Shown here piece by piece: positions 9,948 through 21,059 of a stretch of DNA of 64,000 bases. Location: NCBI GenBank assembly GCA_916610825.1, contig OU744450.1:23063338-23127337 (forward strand), given 5' to 3'. The notes below the pieces were generated by a model. It worked only from the letters and a program-made list of their open reading frames with translations. It did not search any database and was not told the DNA's origin. The translations under genes and the position numbers were made by a program. Position 1 is the first letter of the stretch. The number at the start of each line of letters is the position of its first letter. The DNA is from Haliclystus octoradiatus. Lineage: Eukaryota; Cnidaria; Staurozoa; Stauromedusae; Haliclystidae.

Positions 9948-11460
9948 GTTGCAAAATTCAATGATGCGTGCAAGAAACAACTCAACCGCCGGAATTGTAG
10001 ATTCCGCATTCAGGAGTCCGGTAACGCTTTATTGAACTCCGACAATTCTCATGTTCGGTACATATTCGGATCAGAGTGCGAGTTCCGTTTGTCTACAGAT
10101 TGCTAGGTCTACTGCACGGAAGACAATCAAGCTTCAAGCTTATAATCAACCAACTGAGAGTGACGAATGGAAGATAATATATATAGATTGCACAGTGCCG
10201 CAATTTGGGAACAATGTTGGGAACAATGATGTTGCCACACATTGTGGGCATTCGTACATTCTCTTTCCTTCTTGTTGCCATTTGCATTACGTGTGTGGGT
10301 ACGTGTGCCACCCATAAACCGTCATTTTGAAAAGACTGAACAAACCGACATCGATTGCAATCCACTGGACTCAAAATATCATCATTTCTAATGTGGTAAG
10401 TTTTTCGATCACACCCCTAACTCGCCCTCGTCATTAATTATTCAAACATTTGTGCTAGCCTACCGAGATACCAGAATCAGAAACATATAGCCTAGTGTCC
10501 TTCCTCATCTAGTCGAAATTGGCCCAATTTTCGAGTCTGGCCAGGCATAGGCATAACACACTTGCCGAATTTAATACAAAATCAAATTTACATAATCTTC
10601 TAGACGAAAGTTTGTTGTTGCTGTCGTGCTCGTGTATCAGCTGGATGTATAAGACTGTAATCTGAAACATGGGTGTGTGCCTATAGTTTTGTATATATTT
10701 AACAGATAAAAAACGACTTTAATAAATATGCCTATTAACAGGACTTCAGTCAATACAAAAATCAGATATTGGGGTCCCAATAAAACGCAGTAGGCCTACT
10801 CGACAAACTTATTAGAGCATGTACACCTGCCAAAAAATTGAGCAATTGCAAAAATAAATCATGTTAATTTCCACAATCTCTACTGGCTAGTGTTATTTAA
10901 CATAATCCACTATAGTTATAAACGATTGTTCAATGCTCAATGTTTGGAGCGCTCAGCCCTCCCGATCTCGTCGGGAGTCTCCCTATTTCGAGACTATTCT
11001 CCCGCTCTCCTGATGTCGGCAAAATCCTCCCGCTTATTCATTATTATGCTCAATTCTTCTAAATAATCAATTAATTTACAAGTTAAAACATATTTTGTTC
11101 AATAACATAAGCTTTTCGGCTCTGAAATGACGAAAACAGCCAAGAATAAACATTGTAATGATTGCACCTTCATAAAATCGTGATTGAAAATGTGCAAACG
11201 TGACTTTCGCTTTAATATAGGCATGCCCCCAGACCCCCTAGGAAGAGGCACCCCTTTGGGGTACCTTCCCAGAAATCTCCCAATATTTTTTCAAACTAGG
11301 TTGAGGGCTCTGAATGTTGTCAATGTCTAGATACGGCGTAGGAGACATTGAAGGCAATTGGCCTAACCATGCATGCGGTGAAATTTTTTCTAGCAAATTA
11401 GAAACATGGTCATCTCTAGCATGGGGGCATTGGGGGGGAGGTGACGCAAATTTTTTTTAA

Positions 11461-11832
11461 AAAACCCATGAAGCGCATCCCTGGCCATCAACGCATGCGT
11501 ATAATGAACGAAAAGTAACTTGTAAACATTTCGGGAAAAATTAAAACTTCGTCTCGACCAGGACTCGAACCAGCATACCCTGCACTCTCTCCCCATACCC
11601 TGCAACTTCGTCTCGACTCAATGCGAATGAGCTACGCCAACCGACAACAACTCATGAAACAGAAATGAATTTATACTCGACCGAGTGGTTATCACGTGAC
11701 TTGACCCTAACCCTAACCCTAAACGGGTGGATCACGTGATCGGGTGGATCACGCCTCGTGTTCACCCAAATAGACCAAATGCAAACGAGACAGGGATGCG
11801 CTTGATGGCCAGGGATGCGCTTCATGGGTTTG
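11461..11832 (-). mobile_element. Inverted-repeat element with tRNA-like boxes and telomere-like hexamers
   Basis: Ends are inverted repeats of about 30 bp (starting AAACCCATGAAGCGCATCCC). Inside, read on the minus strand, are three TTAGGG-type hexamers (about 11703-11723), a TCACGTGATAACCACTCGG block, an A-box-like TAGCTCATTCGCATTGAG and a B-box GGTTCGAGTCC. A second diverged copy lies at 39361-39720 in the opposite orientation. It is non-autonomous and may be transcribed by RNA polymerase III. Confidence 0.65.
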
Positions 11833-11856
11833 TTAATAAAAATCTGCGGAGGTGAC

Positions 11857-12009
11857 CAGGGTCTGACAAAAGTAGTAATCCTGGAATCCTACATACCGGA
11901 AGGCTAGAGCAAATTCAGAAGAAAATTGATAATTTTTTGATTTATTTAAAGCCAAACCTCAAAATAATGCACAACATTATTCAAGATTCAGGAAGGCAAA
12001 GGTTTGGCC
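11857..12009 (+). mobile_element. hAT-like MITE (CAGGGTCYGACAAAAG family)
   Basis: Starts CAGGGTCTGACAAAAGTAG and contains the family core (CAAATTCAGAAGAAAATTGA). The right end is diverged. CAGGG termini suggest hAT. No coding capacity. Confidence 0.65.
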
Positions 12010-12329
12010 ATTAGGCTTACGCTTTGAATTGAATGCACTATTGGCACAACAAGTGAACGACGTGGGAGTAACAGGAAAACGGTTATAGATGAGAGTCAGT
12101 TAGATACTTTATAACAATGTAATAGGTCAGCAATTGATCTTCTATTTTGAAATGTCCGTCATTATTCACGAACTGATAATACATGCTTTATAAATTATTG
12201 CAAATTATACATAAGATCATTGCACAAATTTTATTCTTTTCCAATTTTCAATTATCTTACTGATATTGTTGTTACAGGATTACAAGATTTATCACAATCA
12301 ATAAAAATTAACACAAGAACAAATTAAAC

Positions 12330-15300
12330 ATGAGACTAGAAGCTAAACGAAAACTTGCTCTAGTATTTGATAAACTTGATAGCAATGGGGATAAAAATAT
12401 TGACATATATGAATTGAAAGATTATTGTCGTCGTTTACAATTACCTGTTGAAGATGCTGATGTCAAAGCATTTTTCGAAAGTGATGCAAGCGGAGATGAA
12501 ATGCTTAATTTCGATGAGTTTTGTGAATTTTTCAAAGCACGTTTACGTCACGTTTTTGATGCTATTGATACAGACAAAAATGAGAATCTCAACGCAACAG
12601 AATTACGTCAAGTTCTTATCAACATGGACATTGATCTTCCTTTACGGAAAGTTAAATCGATGCTTTCGGAAATGGATACAGATCAAAGCGGCGAAGTAGA
12701 TTTTGATGAGTTTTGTGAGTTCTTCTCGGATGTACCTACACCTAATATGATGGCTGTTACTTCTAAATTGGCTGGTGGACTGTCTATAGACATTGGTTCT
12801 GATATTGCTCCTGCGCCATTGCCTCCACCTGAGATACCTATATGGCAATTCTTATTCGCTGGAGGATTGGGTGGTGTTGCATCAAGGACTCTGACTGCTC
12901 CTATTGAAACAATCAAAATTATTGCTCAGGTATGAATTTTGTTGCCTAACATTGAGCAATTGGCTCACAGTCTCCTATGAGCTATTGATATTTGGTGCAC
13001 AAGAAGGCGTGTAAGGAGAAAACGAGAAGGCATCAGAAAATCAAGAGCCGCCGCGGCGAGTGATTTTCATCTTCAAATTTTCTTCTGAAGTGACTCGAGT
13101 GCGCCAAATCTCAATTGCTCATAGGAAACTGTGTGCCAATTGCTTTATATTATAACTAGCACAACTTTTACAAGCACTTACATGACTTTCTTGCTCATAA
13201 AATGTTTTTGAAAACTCTTGATCAAATTGAAAATTCTCATTTATGATGTCAATTTGGGTATGGTGATTGACGTCAAACTCGAAACCAATCAAATCGATCG
13301 AATCAGTTTCGTTATAATACAATTATGTATACAGTGAAACCTTTATATAACGGCCAGCTACGAGAGGTAGATTAATTGACCACTATAGACAGGTGGCCTT
13401 TATATACAGGTTTGATTCAATAGAAAATACTATTTTAGACATTGAAAGTGACCACTATAGACATGTGGACGCTGTATAGAGATGACCGCTATAACAGGTC
13501 TTACTGTAATTAATATTCAATTATGCTAATGGCAATCGGTGTTCAACCTAAGTCTATTAAGTTTTCGTTGCTATCCTTTACCTTGAAATATTTTTAATAG
13601 AAACTTTTATTGAATACAGTCAAACTCGCTTAATTAATACCCCCATATAAACCAATTTCGGCTTAAATAATTAATTATTTCAAAAAGTTAATACCGTATT
13701 TTCCTGTGTATAAGTCGATTTTCTAGCCCCAAATTATGAGGTTAAAATTAAGGGGCTGACTTATACACCGAGTCTAAGATTTATACCCAAAACCCCGACA
13801 AAAAACAACAACAATAGAGGCAAAGGATAACAATGAAAGACCATAAAGTGTTTACATATATTATACAAATATTATTATAAACGAGCAATCAATTCTGTTC
13901 ATATTCATCTCAATGTCTTATGTAACTTTCTTTCTGTTTCTCTCCAATTCAAGACTCAAAAAGCCAAATCTAATACTGGTTTACTGTTCATTGGTAATGC
14001 CATCAAAGATGCAAGAGGACTACGAGGTCTTTTTGCTGGTAATTTAACTAATGTTATAAGGATATTTCCAACTAATGCAATGGTATCTATTGTTTATTCA
14101 AGGATGATCAAGGTAGGCCTACGTTCTGATTATATCACCTACAGGGAATGACTTGAAAATAACAATGTATTTGTAAAGTAGAGGTTTGCAACAGACAGGA
14201 TCGGACGCAGTCGACACTAGTAATCCGGGTCAGATCTGTAGCTCTAGGTAGGATAGGATCAGACCTCTATCTACGGAGCCTTCAAGTGTATAATATCCCA
14301 GACATTGGGAGATTGCTTCATTAGATAGAGACATTTTTGAATTTGTACATGTTGTTCTTGTGTTTTTCTATGCGCGATCGTTACTTCTCCAAAAATGCAG
14401 CCAAAGTAACGATTTTGGCTTAATATTGTGTCTCGAAATCAGCTTTCAGAATGATCGTTTCAAGGCTCACCTCAAGATGTAGAGCATATTTTATCAGGTT
14501 CTGTGGTCTAAAAAAGAGATATAAAGATATAAGTCTTTAAAATCAAAAGCTTTTAGTTTTGGATTTTTTTATTTCAAGTATTTATGCAGTTGCACATCTT
14601 TACGACTCTACCTTGCCTAGACAAAGGTATTTTTGATTCCAATCATCTACTATAGCCTAGAGAGAAAGCGTGCAGAGACGACCCGCAGCGATAATCCTGT
14701 CTGGGTTTGAAGCCGTAATTTAGAGGTGTTAAAAAAAATGGCTAATACGTACAATTGCAAAACATTGTGCACTATTAAATGTACTGAAACTTCATAATGT
14801 GCATATGCCACACCCATTTTGCAGGCAAAACTACAAATATCCCCTAGGTCAGAAAAAAGAAGTTATGGCCGTGGCGTGAGGTATTCAATATTTTACTTTC
14901 CAGTACACACCAGTTGATAATGAATCAAATCCACATCAGCCAGAATGGAGATTGTTATCTGGTGCAACTGCTGGTGTTGCTGCAACACTCTTTACACATC
15001 CACTTGATGTTGTCCGTGCTAGACTAACAGTACAATCAACTGAAGCGACTAATGCGATGCATTACTATGGAATTAGGAATGCCTTGAAGAGAATAACAGC
15101 AGAAGAAGGAATCAGGGGACTATACAAAGGTAGGCCTAATTAATTACTACGCGACAAAAAAATCTATAGCAAACCAATTTTAAATCTATAAACAATTTCT
15201 ATTGAGAAGCTTCAAATTCAAATTTCAGTACATTTTCAGTAGCCTTTCTTTTTCAGTTGATTTTCAGTAATTTAAAATCTCATAGTGATTTAAAACAAGC

Positions 15301-18300
15301 AATCTGAATACCTTTTTTCAACCAGGGTCCTATAATAGTGGGTATCCTCTAATCCTAGAAAGGGTTGTAAAGGTAACATCATTTCCAACATTTCGGGGGG
15401 TGTAAATTCTCTTTATCATATAATTCGTAACTATATGTGTCATGAAATATATACAAAACTTTTTATTTTAAGATTAGATTCTTGCTAACCAGCGGTTGGA
15501 CATTATCTTTGTCAAGTGTGTTATACAGCTCTTAAGGAGCCATCCATAAAGTACTTACTTGCTCACTCAATGTCCCAATATGATGTACGCTTTTGAATAA
15601 CCCTCATCCCCTTGCATAGGTACTGACAGTTATGCAACCCCCTCGCATTTTTACAAATTTTGTCTTTGTTGTTTCCGAAAGTATACAAGTGCAACCATTT
15701 TTAGAAAAATGCAAATTTTCACGGTTAATAATGAATTTGTAGTTGAACTTTTCTGCAATAAAAAATCAATTTAATCTTCAATAGACTGATAATCAACAGC
15801 ATTATAATTTTCCAAAACGTGCTACAGAGACAGTCGAGATGGGGACATACTGTGATGGTTGACACTCCCCCTCCCTCATGAACGCAGATGTGCGCTTTTG
15901 ATTTGACCCACCTCCCCCCACAACTAAGTACGTACTCTATGAAGAAGCAGAATTACTTCTCTGTACGATAGATACAAGTCATTTTGAATTCTCTCTCGTA
16001 TGGCAATGATAATATTACATTTATGGGCAAATGAACCGTCTTTCTTTTACAGGTCTTTCACCAACTCTACTTTCAATTGCCCCTTTCATGGCTGTTCAGC
16101 AATGTGTTTATGATCTACTTAGAATAGAGTCAGCTAACTATAACATACCACAAAGTGCATATACATTCTTAGCATGCGGTGCTATTGCTGGTACATTAGC
16201 TCAAACAGTAAGTCTATAATTAACAAGTATCAAAGGCGATGGGAATATCGGCTGATAATGACCTGAGTCTGAAATCAATAACCCAAGTGTTTTAGTCAAT
16301 AATCAACACGTCAATTTTGAAATATCTTATCCAAAGATGATATTTATTGTCTTTCAATCTATCAAGAATGCAACTATCCATGCTGGTTAGAAAACCGACT
16401 AATTAACAGGTCAATATGGAAATCGAAAGAAATAGAACAATCCCTCTTGGGTAGATTCAACATTTAATATCTACGTTCAAACTAAGAAATCGTTGTCACC
16501 ATTCTTCATCATTTAGCTTCAGCTACTCGAATCTGTGATAAAATGTTTTTGTGTCATGTGCACTTTAAATAGATGGGGTGATTAGCTCAGTTGGCAGAGC
16601 AACCGAACTTCAGATCGTATCATATCTGATCGACTGTGGTTCAATTCCCCCTCAGGTCAACTCAGCCTTGACTTTATCTGAATCATCAAATGAGTACCAT
16701 CTAAGGATGGCGGATGGAATGGTTCAGAAGGAATTGCATTGTGAGTAGCTGCGGCGCATCGTTGCGCATTGACAATCAAGGCCTATCTGCCATGAAATCT
16801 GTTGAAATTGATCTGCAGTGTCGCGGCTGAGATCTAAGGAGCGTTTAACATCATTGCTCTTAGTGAAAAGAGCCACTCCTCTAGAAAAAGAGGAGTGGTA
16901 AGGGTGCCTTCGGTAGGGCGACACCTTCCACATTACATTTAAATAGATAACTTGTTTGGCCTATCATTGTACTGTATTTAATCTATTGGTTGTATGCAGT
17001 ATAGATACAAACTTGATAGGCCTTATAGCTGTTCAGGAACTAAAAACCAATCTAGAAGCATTATTTTCCATATATTTGAGGTGGTAATCACATTTATTAT
17101 CAATAGGTTTCTCCCTTTTACATGTATAGTGTTTCTCTGTAGCTTCAAAATGTACTAGTTTTACTTGCAGCAAGATTCACTTCCAAATGGTAAACATCAT
17201 TTCTCTAACAAACACATACAGAATATTTGATAATTTGTATGAATTGATAGTAGTGTAGTAGTAGTAGTATAGACAGTCACATTGTAGGAATGTGCCGTCC
17301 CTCTTACGCCTTACATATTTGCTACACAAAGAACGCCACAAATCACGGTCAGACATAGCTGACAAAGAAACTTGTAAGTAACACAATTCACGATACAAAA
17401 CATTATGAAAAGATACTACTCTCCCATATCCCCTTCGGTTGTCAGTGAAGGATGTTATGCAGCGGTTGAGGGGCATACGTCTTTGATCTTTCGATGTGAC
17501 CTAAAAAAGACATCTGACATTGGTGAGCAATAGCAGAGGCAGAAGGGAAAAGTTTTCTAAGTTTAGCAATAGACAGTAAGTTGGGCCAATGTATTCCTAA
17601 AGAATGCCGAAGCATGATATGTGACTGGTATCCAATCGATTCCTACCAATGAAATTCCATGTGAAAAAATAGCTATAACAGTTCATGAACAGGAAATTGC
17701 CCACACATGTTCAATGTTCATGAAATTTTTTCACAGGAGATGTAACAATCATGCAAGCTGTTAAATTATCATTGCAAATTTGAAAAGGGAACCCTTGCGA
17801 AAAACAGTTCAGGAGTTCATAAACAGTTCATAATTAACAGGTCATGAACGTTAAATGACCCCAAATTTCAAAAATTGTTCATAAACTGTCCGGGAGGCTT
17901 CATGAACTGTTCATGAACATTTCGTGAAAATTGGGGCCATCTACCATTCATAAACTGTTCATGAACTCCTGAACTGTTTTCGCAGGAGAACTGAATATAA
18001 ATTTAGAACAGTTACCACAATAATAAACTCAAGATAGTTCCATTGTCCCTACTTTTCATTGAGGAAGCCCCTGTGATTCTGTAAAAACAGATCATGAAAA
18101 CATTAAAACAGAAAAAATTAAATTGTCCAAATTTCATGAGTGTTCATGGACTTTGCATGAAGAGTTTATAACAAAAAATGTCGTATAACGGTTATCCAAC
18201 AGCCTCTGTAGTAGTTGATAATCAAGCAGCCTTCTTTAGGCTATTACGTGGCCTCGTTTATTTAGTCATTAAATTATCTTTATTCTTGTATGTGAAACTT

Positions 18301-19778
18301 GAAGATTAGATTCTACTTGATGGCGAATGCAGACTGTTGTTCCCTTTGTGCGAACATCTGATGATATACGACAAAAAAGTTATGAAAAACAGAGGATTTC
18401 ACATCCATGAAGCTATGTCTAGCCGCTTATAGTTTCATTGTTAACTGACTGCATACCAATATACATCTTACTGTTCAGCTCTGACTCGTTTCTCTCGTCT
18501 CAATCTATTACAGTACATTCAAAGTTCATTAACTTTTTATAAGGTATTCATGGACTATCTATGAATTATCGTAAAATTCATTAACCGAGGAGTTTTTTCG
18601 AAGGGGTTGTCTTGCTGAAACCTATGAAAAGGTTCTAGATTAACACACAAAAAATCCTACAGTCCAGTTTGATTTGTCACAATCATCATCATCATTTATT
18701 CAGCACCCGATAAGCTTTGAGCTTTTTTTCACTCGACTGTACATAATATGCAAAATATAATAATAGGTTATAATAAGTTATAGTAGAAAAGAGAATTATT
18801 ACAGAGAGAATAATATATATATGTATATATATATAAGTAAGTAAAATTTAGTTAAATGTGTTATTGACATGCATTTGATTCTTGAGGAGATGCATCCCAG
18901 GCGCAAGACCATTCAACTTTCGAGCACCAGTGTGTTTGAATGAATGTGGATGGCTTGGCTCAATGTTGTGGGAATACGAGCGTGTTCTTGTGAAATGCAG
19001 TTTTTTGAATAGATGGAGAATCACAGGAGGGGCCATGTTGAATTTGATTTTGTGTGTGAAAATTAGCTGGTGAGATGTTATTCTGTCTCTGACTGATAGC
19101 CAAACAAGTTGACTAAGCATGTCAGATACCCGTGTCTCAATGTCGGAAACAAGGCATGCATGAGATACTATTTAATATCGAATATGGTTTGAACACGTGC
19201 ATAACGTAGAAGCTTTAATTTGTTATCTTCTTCAGCAGTTACTTGTAAAATAGAAAACTCACAACTAATTGTTAGACTTTGATTATTATTTTTATAAATG
19301 AAGAGATTTAGTAGATCTTATTCTCAACAGAATGATGCTCGGGGAAGCTTGTGTGAATTTTGAGGTTTGAAATAATCAACTCTATTTCTCTAATGAAAAA
19401 CCAAATTCAAAACAAAGTACTCTGTTGATATGTCTATCCCTATATACAGGTGACCGATATAGAAAGGGGGTTATTGTAACAGGTGTCATCATTAATTATA
19501 CTATGTATATCTATCAAATTAATTTGTAAATAATCATGATTTTATTCTAGACAATACATCCATTAGACGTTGTACGCAGACAAATGCAAATTGATAAAAG
19601 AATAGGAAATGAGAATGGGGTAAAACAAACATCGTATAATAGTCTGAAGACACTTTGGCGTAATGGAGGATTACCACGATTATATGCTGGCTTAACTGCT
19701 GCTTATGTTAAGGTTATTCCAGCTGCAATGATAAGTCTACTTGTTAGAGATGCTATACTTGGAAGAATTGAAGATTAA
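12330..19778 (+). CDS. EF-hand calcium-regulated mitochondrial carrier (SCaMC / SLC25A23-25-like)
   Basis: Five coding exons with matching phases: 12330-12929, 13954-14112, 14904-15129, 16053-16207 and 19551-19778 (1368 nt, 455 aa, typical of the family at 460-480). Residues 10-150 hold four EF-hand loops (DSNGDKNIDIYE, DASGDEMLNFDE, DTDKNENLNATE, DTDQSGEVDFDE), followed by a linker (GGLSIDIGSDI) and three mitochondrial carrier repeats. Each repeat has a PxD/ExxK/R signature: PIETIKIIAQ, HPLDVVRARLTVQ and HPLDVVRRQMQ. Family members exchange ATP-Mg for phosphate across the inner mitochondrial membrane, with Ca2+ sensed by the EF-hands on the outer side. The carrier half is rather diverged from vertebrate SCaMCs, so the exact paralogue is open. 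A 3' acceptor at 12276-12277 suggests an upstream 5' UTR exon. Introns are full of repeats. Confidence 0.9.
12955..13143. repeat. Inverted-repeat element (MITE) in SCaMC intron 1
   Basis: Arms of about 47 bp starting GCAATTGGCTCACAGTCTCC and, reversed, GCAATTGGCACACAGTTTCC enclose a roughly 95-bp centre. It begins 25 bp after the exon 1 donor. No target duplication is clear. Confidence 0.7.
13332..13506 (+). mobile_element. Pogo-like MITE (CAGTGAAACC family)
   Basis: A 175-bp copy with termini CAGTGAAACC and GGTCTTACTG, flanked by TA on both sides. The internal sequence (GACCACTATAGACAGGTGG type repeats) is shared with many other copies in this window. Confidence 0.85.
13612..13800. repeat. 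Two further pogo-like terminal fragments
   Basis: 13617 begins CAGTCAAACTCGCTTAATTAA after TA. About 13692-13790 is the widespread CCGTATTTTCCTGTGTATAAG type with its inverted partner CTTATACAC. Both look like ends of pogo/Tigger-type non-autonomous elements; I see no complete copy. Confidence 0.5.
16564..16948 (+). mobile_element. tRNA-derived SINE (family A) with 11-bp target duplication
   Basis: Body 16575-16937. The head is GGGGTGATTAGCTCAGTTGG with B-box GGTTCAATTCC; a conserved core (CAATCAAGGCCTATCTGCC) and a tail follow. It is flanked by TTTAAATAGAT at 16564-16574 and 16938-16948. A near-identical second copy lies at 31853-32221 and older fragments at 48340-48470 and 34940-35060. Confidence 0.9.
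17177..17700 (-). pseudogene. Decayed LINE ORF2 C-terminal fragment
   Basis: Minus-strand frames read LGHIERSK followed after a frame change by RMPLNRC, NRRGYGRV and SAMSDRDLWRSL. This is the usual order GHxxRM ... RRxGR ... DRxxWRxL at the end of non-LTR retrotransposon reverse transcriptases. Stops and frame changes show it is dead. It lies in the 3.3-kb SCaMC intron 4. Confidence 0.5.
17792..17986. mobile_element. MITE with CCCTTGCGAAAAACAGTTCAG ends
   Basis: The 195-bp element has inverted ends and is built largely from TTCATGAACTGTTCATGAAC-like palindromic units. A shorter relative lies at 52328-52463. Confidence 0.7.
18680..19120 (-). pseudogene. LINE 3' end (RT C-terminal region, tail with GAT repeats)
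   Basis: The minus-strand frame 18848-19120 reads LVWLSVRDRITSHQLIFTHK ... TRTRSYSHNIEPSHPHSFKHTGARKLNGLAP. This matches the common C-terminal pattern LxWLPVxxRIxxKLxxLxyK ... SFxxxgaxxWNxLP of CR1/L2/jockey-like LINEs. Downstream the minus strand ends in AATAAATGATGATGATGAT, a microsatellite tail usual for such elements. It is 5'-truncated. Confidence 0.6.
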
Positions 19779-21059
19779 TATAAATTTTAACTTCAAATAT
19801 GTTTTATTGAAATATTTGGGATTGTATTTTCATCGATGAATTTGAATGAATATTTTTTGATAGAATTATATTAATTATAAATGTATTTTATATATTCCTG
19901 ATTTATATATCCTCTATTTTTATATAATTTAATCATATGTATAGAATTAATAATTACTGAAATTTATTTTGTGGAAATGAATATTACTGTGTATTCTGAT
20001 ATTGTGTTTTTTGGATTTGATTGATAATGGTATAAAAATATCAATTCCTGTCATTCATAACATTACCAACACCAAAACCATGAAAATCTAAAAAAAGAAG
20101 TGAAAACCGCAGATTTTTTAAGCCATGATAACATCCATCTTCAATCTTCATGATATTAAACCATTTTAGAGTCAAATTCGAGGTGCATTTTGAGATTTGA
20201 AAACAGCTTACTTTGTATCCTCAAAACGTGATCGGACCGTGAGAACATTTATTGTTAGCCTGAGTACCAGTCCTGAGGTTTTTTATTCATCGTTATTTCT
20301 GATCGTATGCCGGGTTTCAAGAAAAAACCTCGGAGCTGGAACTCAGGCTAATTTGTGGTAAGCTAAGCTCCAATCATTTTCCAAATGAAAACAACTCTTA
20401 TTTCGTATTTGCATTTATTCTAATGTTGGATTACGGCTATTATGAAAAGGATCCCAGCAAACAGTGAGCGTCCACGGAACGTAAACTGTTTGCCTGGATA
20501 ACACGGTATTTATTTCAAATTTAATTTATTGTATCCCAAGTCTCCAACACTATTTTCTGAAAACATCAAATGTACTACAGTAGTAGACTATCAAAGATTT
20601 GAACACCTTTGCAAACAATGTCTTGAAAGCCACTTGATATGCGAGGAAACCCCATTAACGAATGTGTAATCTCGTTGTCGTTTCGGGAAAAGGTTTTACT
20701 CTTGGAATCTCAACTGTTTTTCACAAATATTTCTACATTGAAATTGAATAAGTTTTTGAAAAACGTTTCTAATAGTAAAAGATTCCGAAAAATTTCAGTT
20801 GGTTTATTCCCCTGCCAGAAATGAAGTATTTCAGAATGTGCATGTGCGTGCGCACAAACGTATTTACGATAGTGACATTTGTTTCCGCCAAGATAGCATC
20901 TTTTGATTGGTCGATTCAGATCACTCAGTGATACAATCATGTTCTTATTAATATGTGACGCTTGATTTTTGCGGCAAAAAACGAAGAGTGCTCACGTGAC
21001 ACGCGTTATCGATAGACAATAACAACGAATAAAGTGTTCATTGAGGCAATGGCTAGGCA
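19779..21059. other. Spacer between SCaMC and the Ras-like gene
   Basis: Holds the presumed SCaMC 3' UTR and the promoter side of the GTPase gene. It contains one MITE (20256-20350). The opposing open frames near 20639-20940 look random. Nothing else is supported. Confidence 0.55.
20256..20350. mobile_element. Short MITE, TAGCCTGAG termini
   Basis: A 95-bp element with inverted ends TAGCCTGAGTACCAG / TAGCCTGAGTTCCAG. Flanks ATTTATTGT and ATTTGTGGT agree at 7 of 9 positions, consistent with an aged 9-bp duplication. It belongs with the TAGYCTGC elements at 6044, 8042 and 61349. Confidence 0.7.

Larger units (their letters stand above)
9948..12329. other. Intergenic region between SLC44 and SCaMC genes
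   Basis: This is the divergent spacer between the SLC44 5' end and the carrier gene. It contains the Pol III/telomere-motif element (11461-11832) and a hAT-like MITE (11857-12009). A likely 5' UTR acceptor for the carrier gene lies at 12276-12277. The open frames at 10051-10317 (plus) and 10093-10374 (minus) overlap each other and show no recognisable domain. I see no supported gene here. Confidence 0.6.

Noticed and set aside
10051..10374. Overlapping open frames on both strands (88 and 93 codons)
   Set aside because: No domain, no splice context and mutual overlap; best seen as chance.
16031..16219. 62-codon frame with its own ATG at 16031
   Set aside because: The ATG lies upstream of the splice acceptor at 16051-16052. 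The coding part is SCaMC exon 4 starting at 16053.
16575..16650. Functional tRNA gene
   Set aside because: The A and B boxes are present, but the body continues into a SINE with target duplications and an extended anticodon region, so it is a SINE head.
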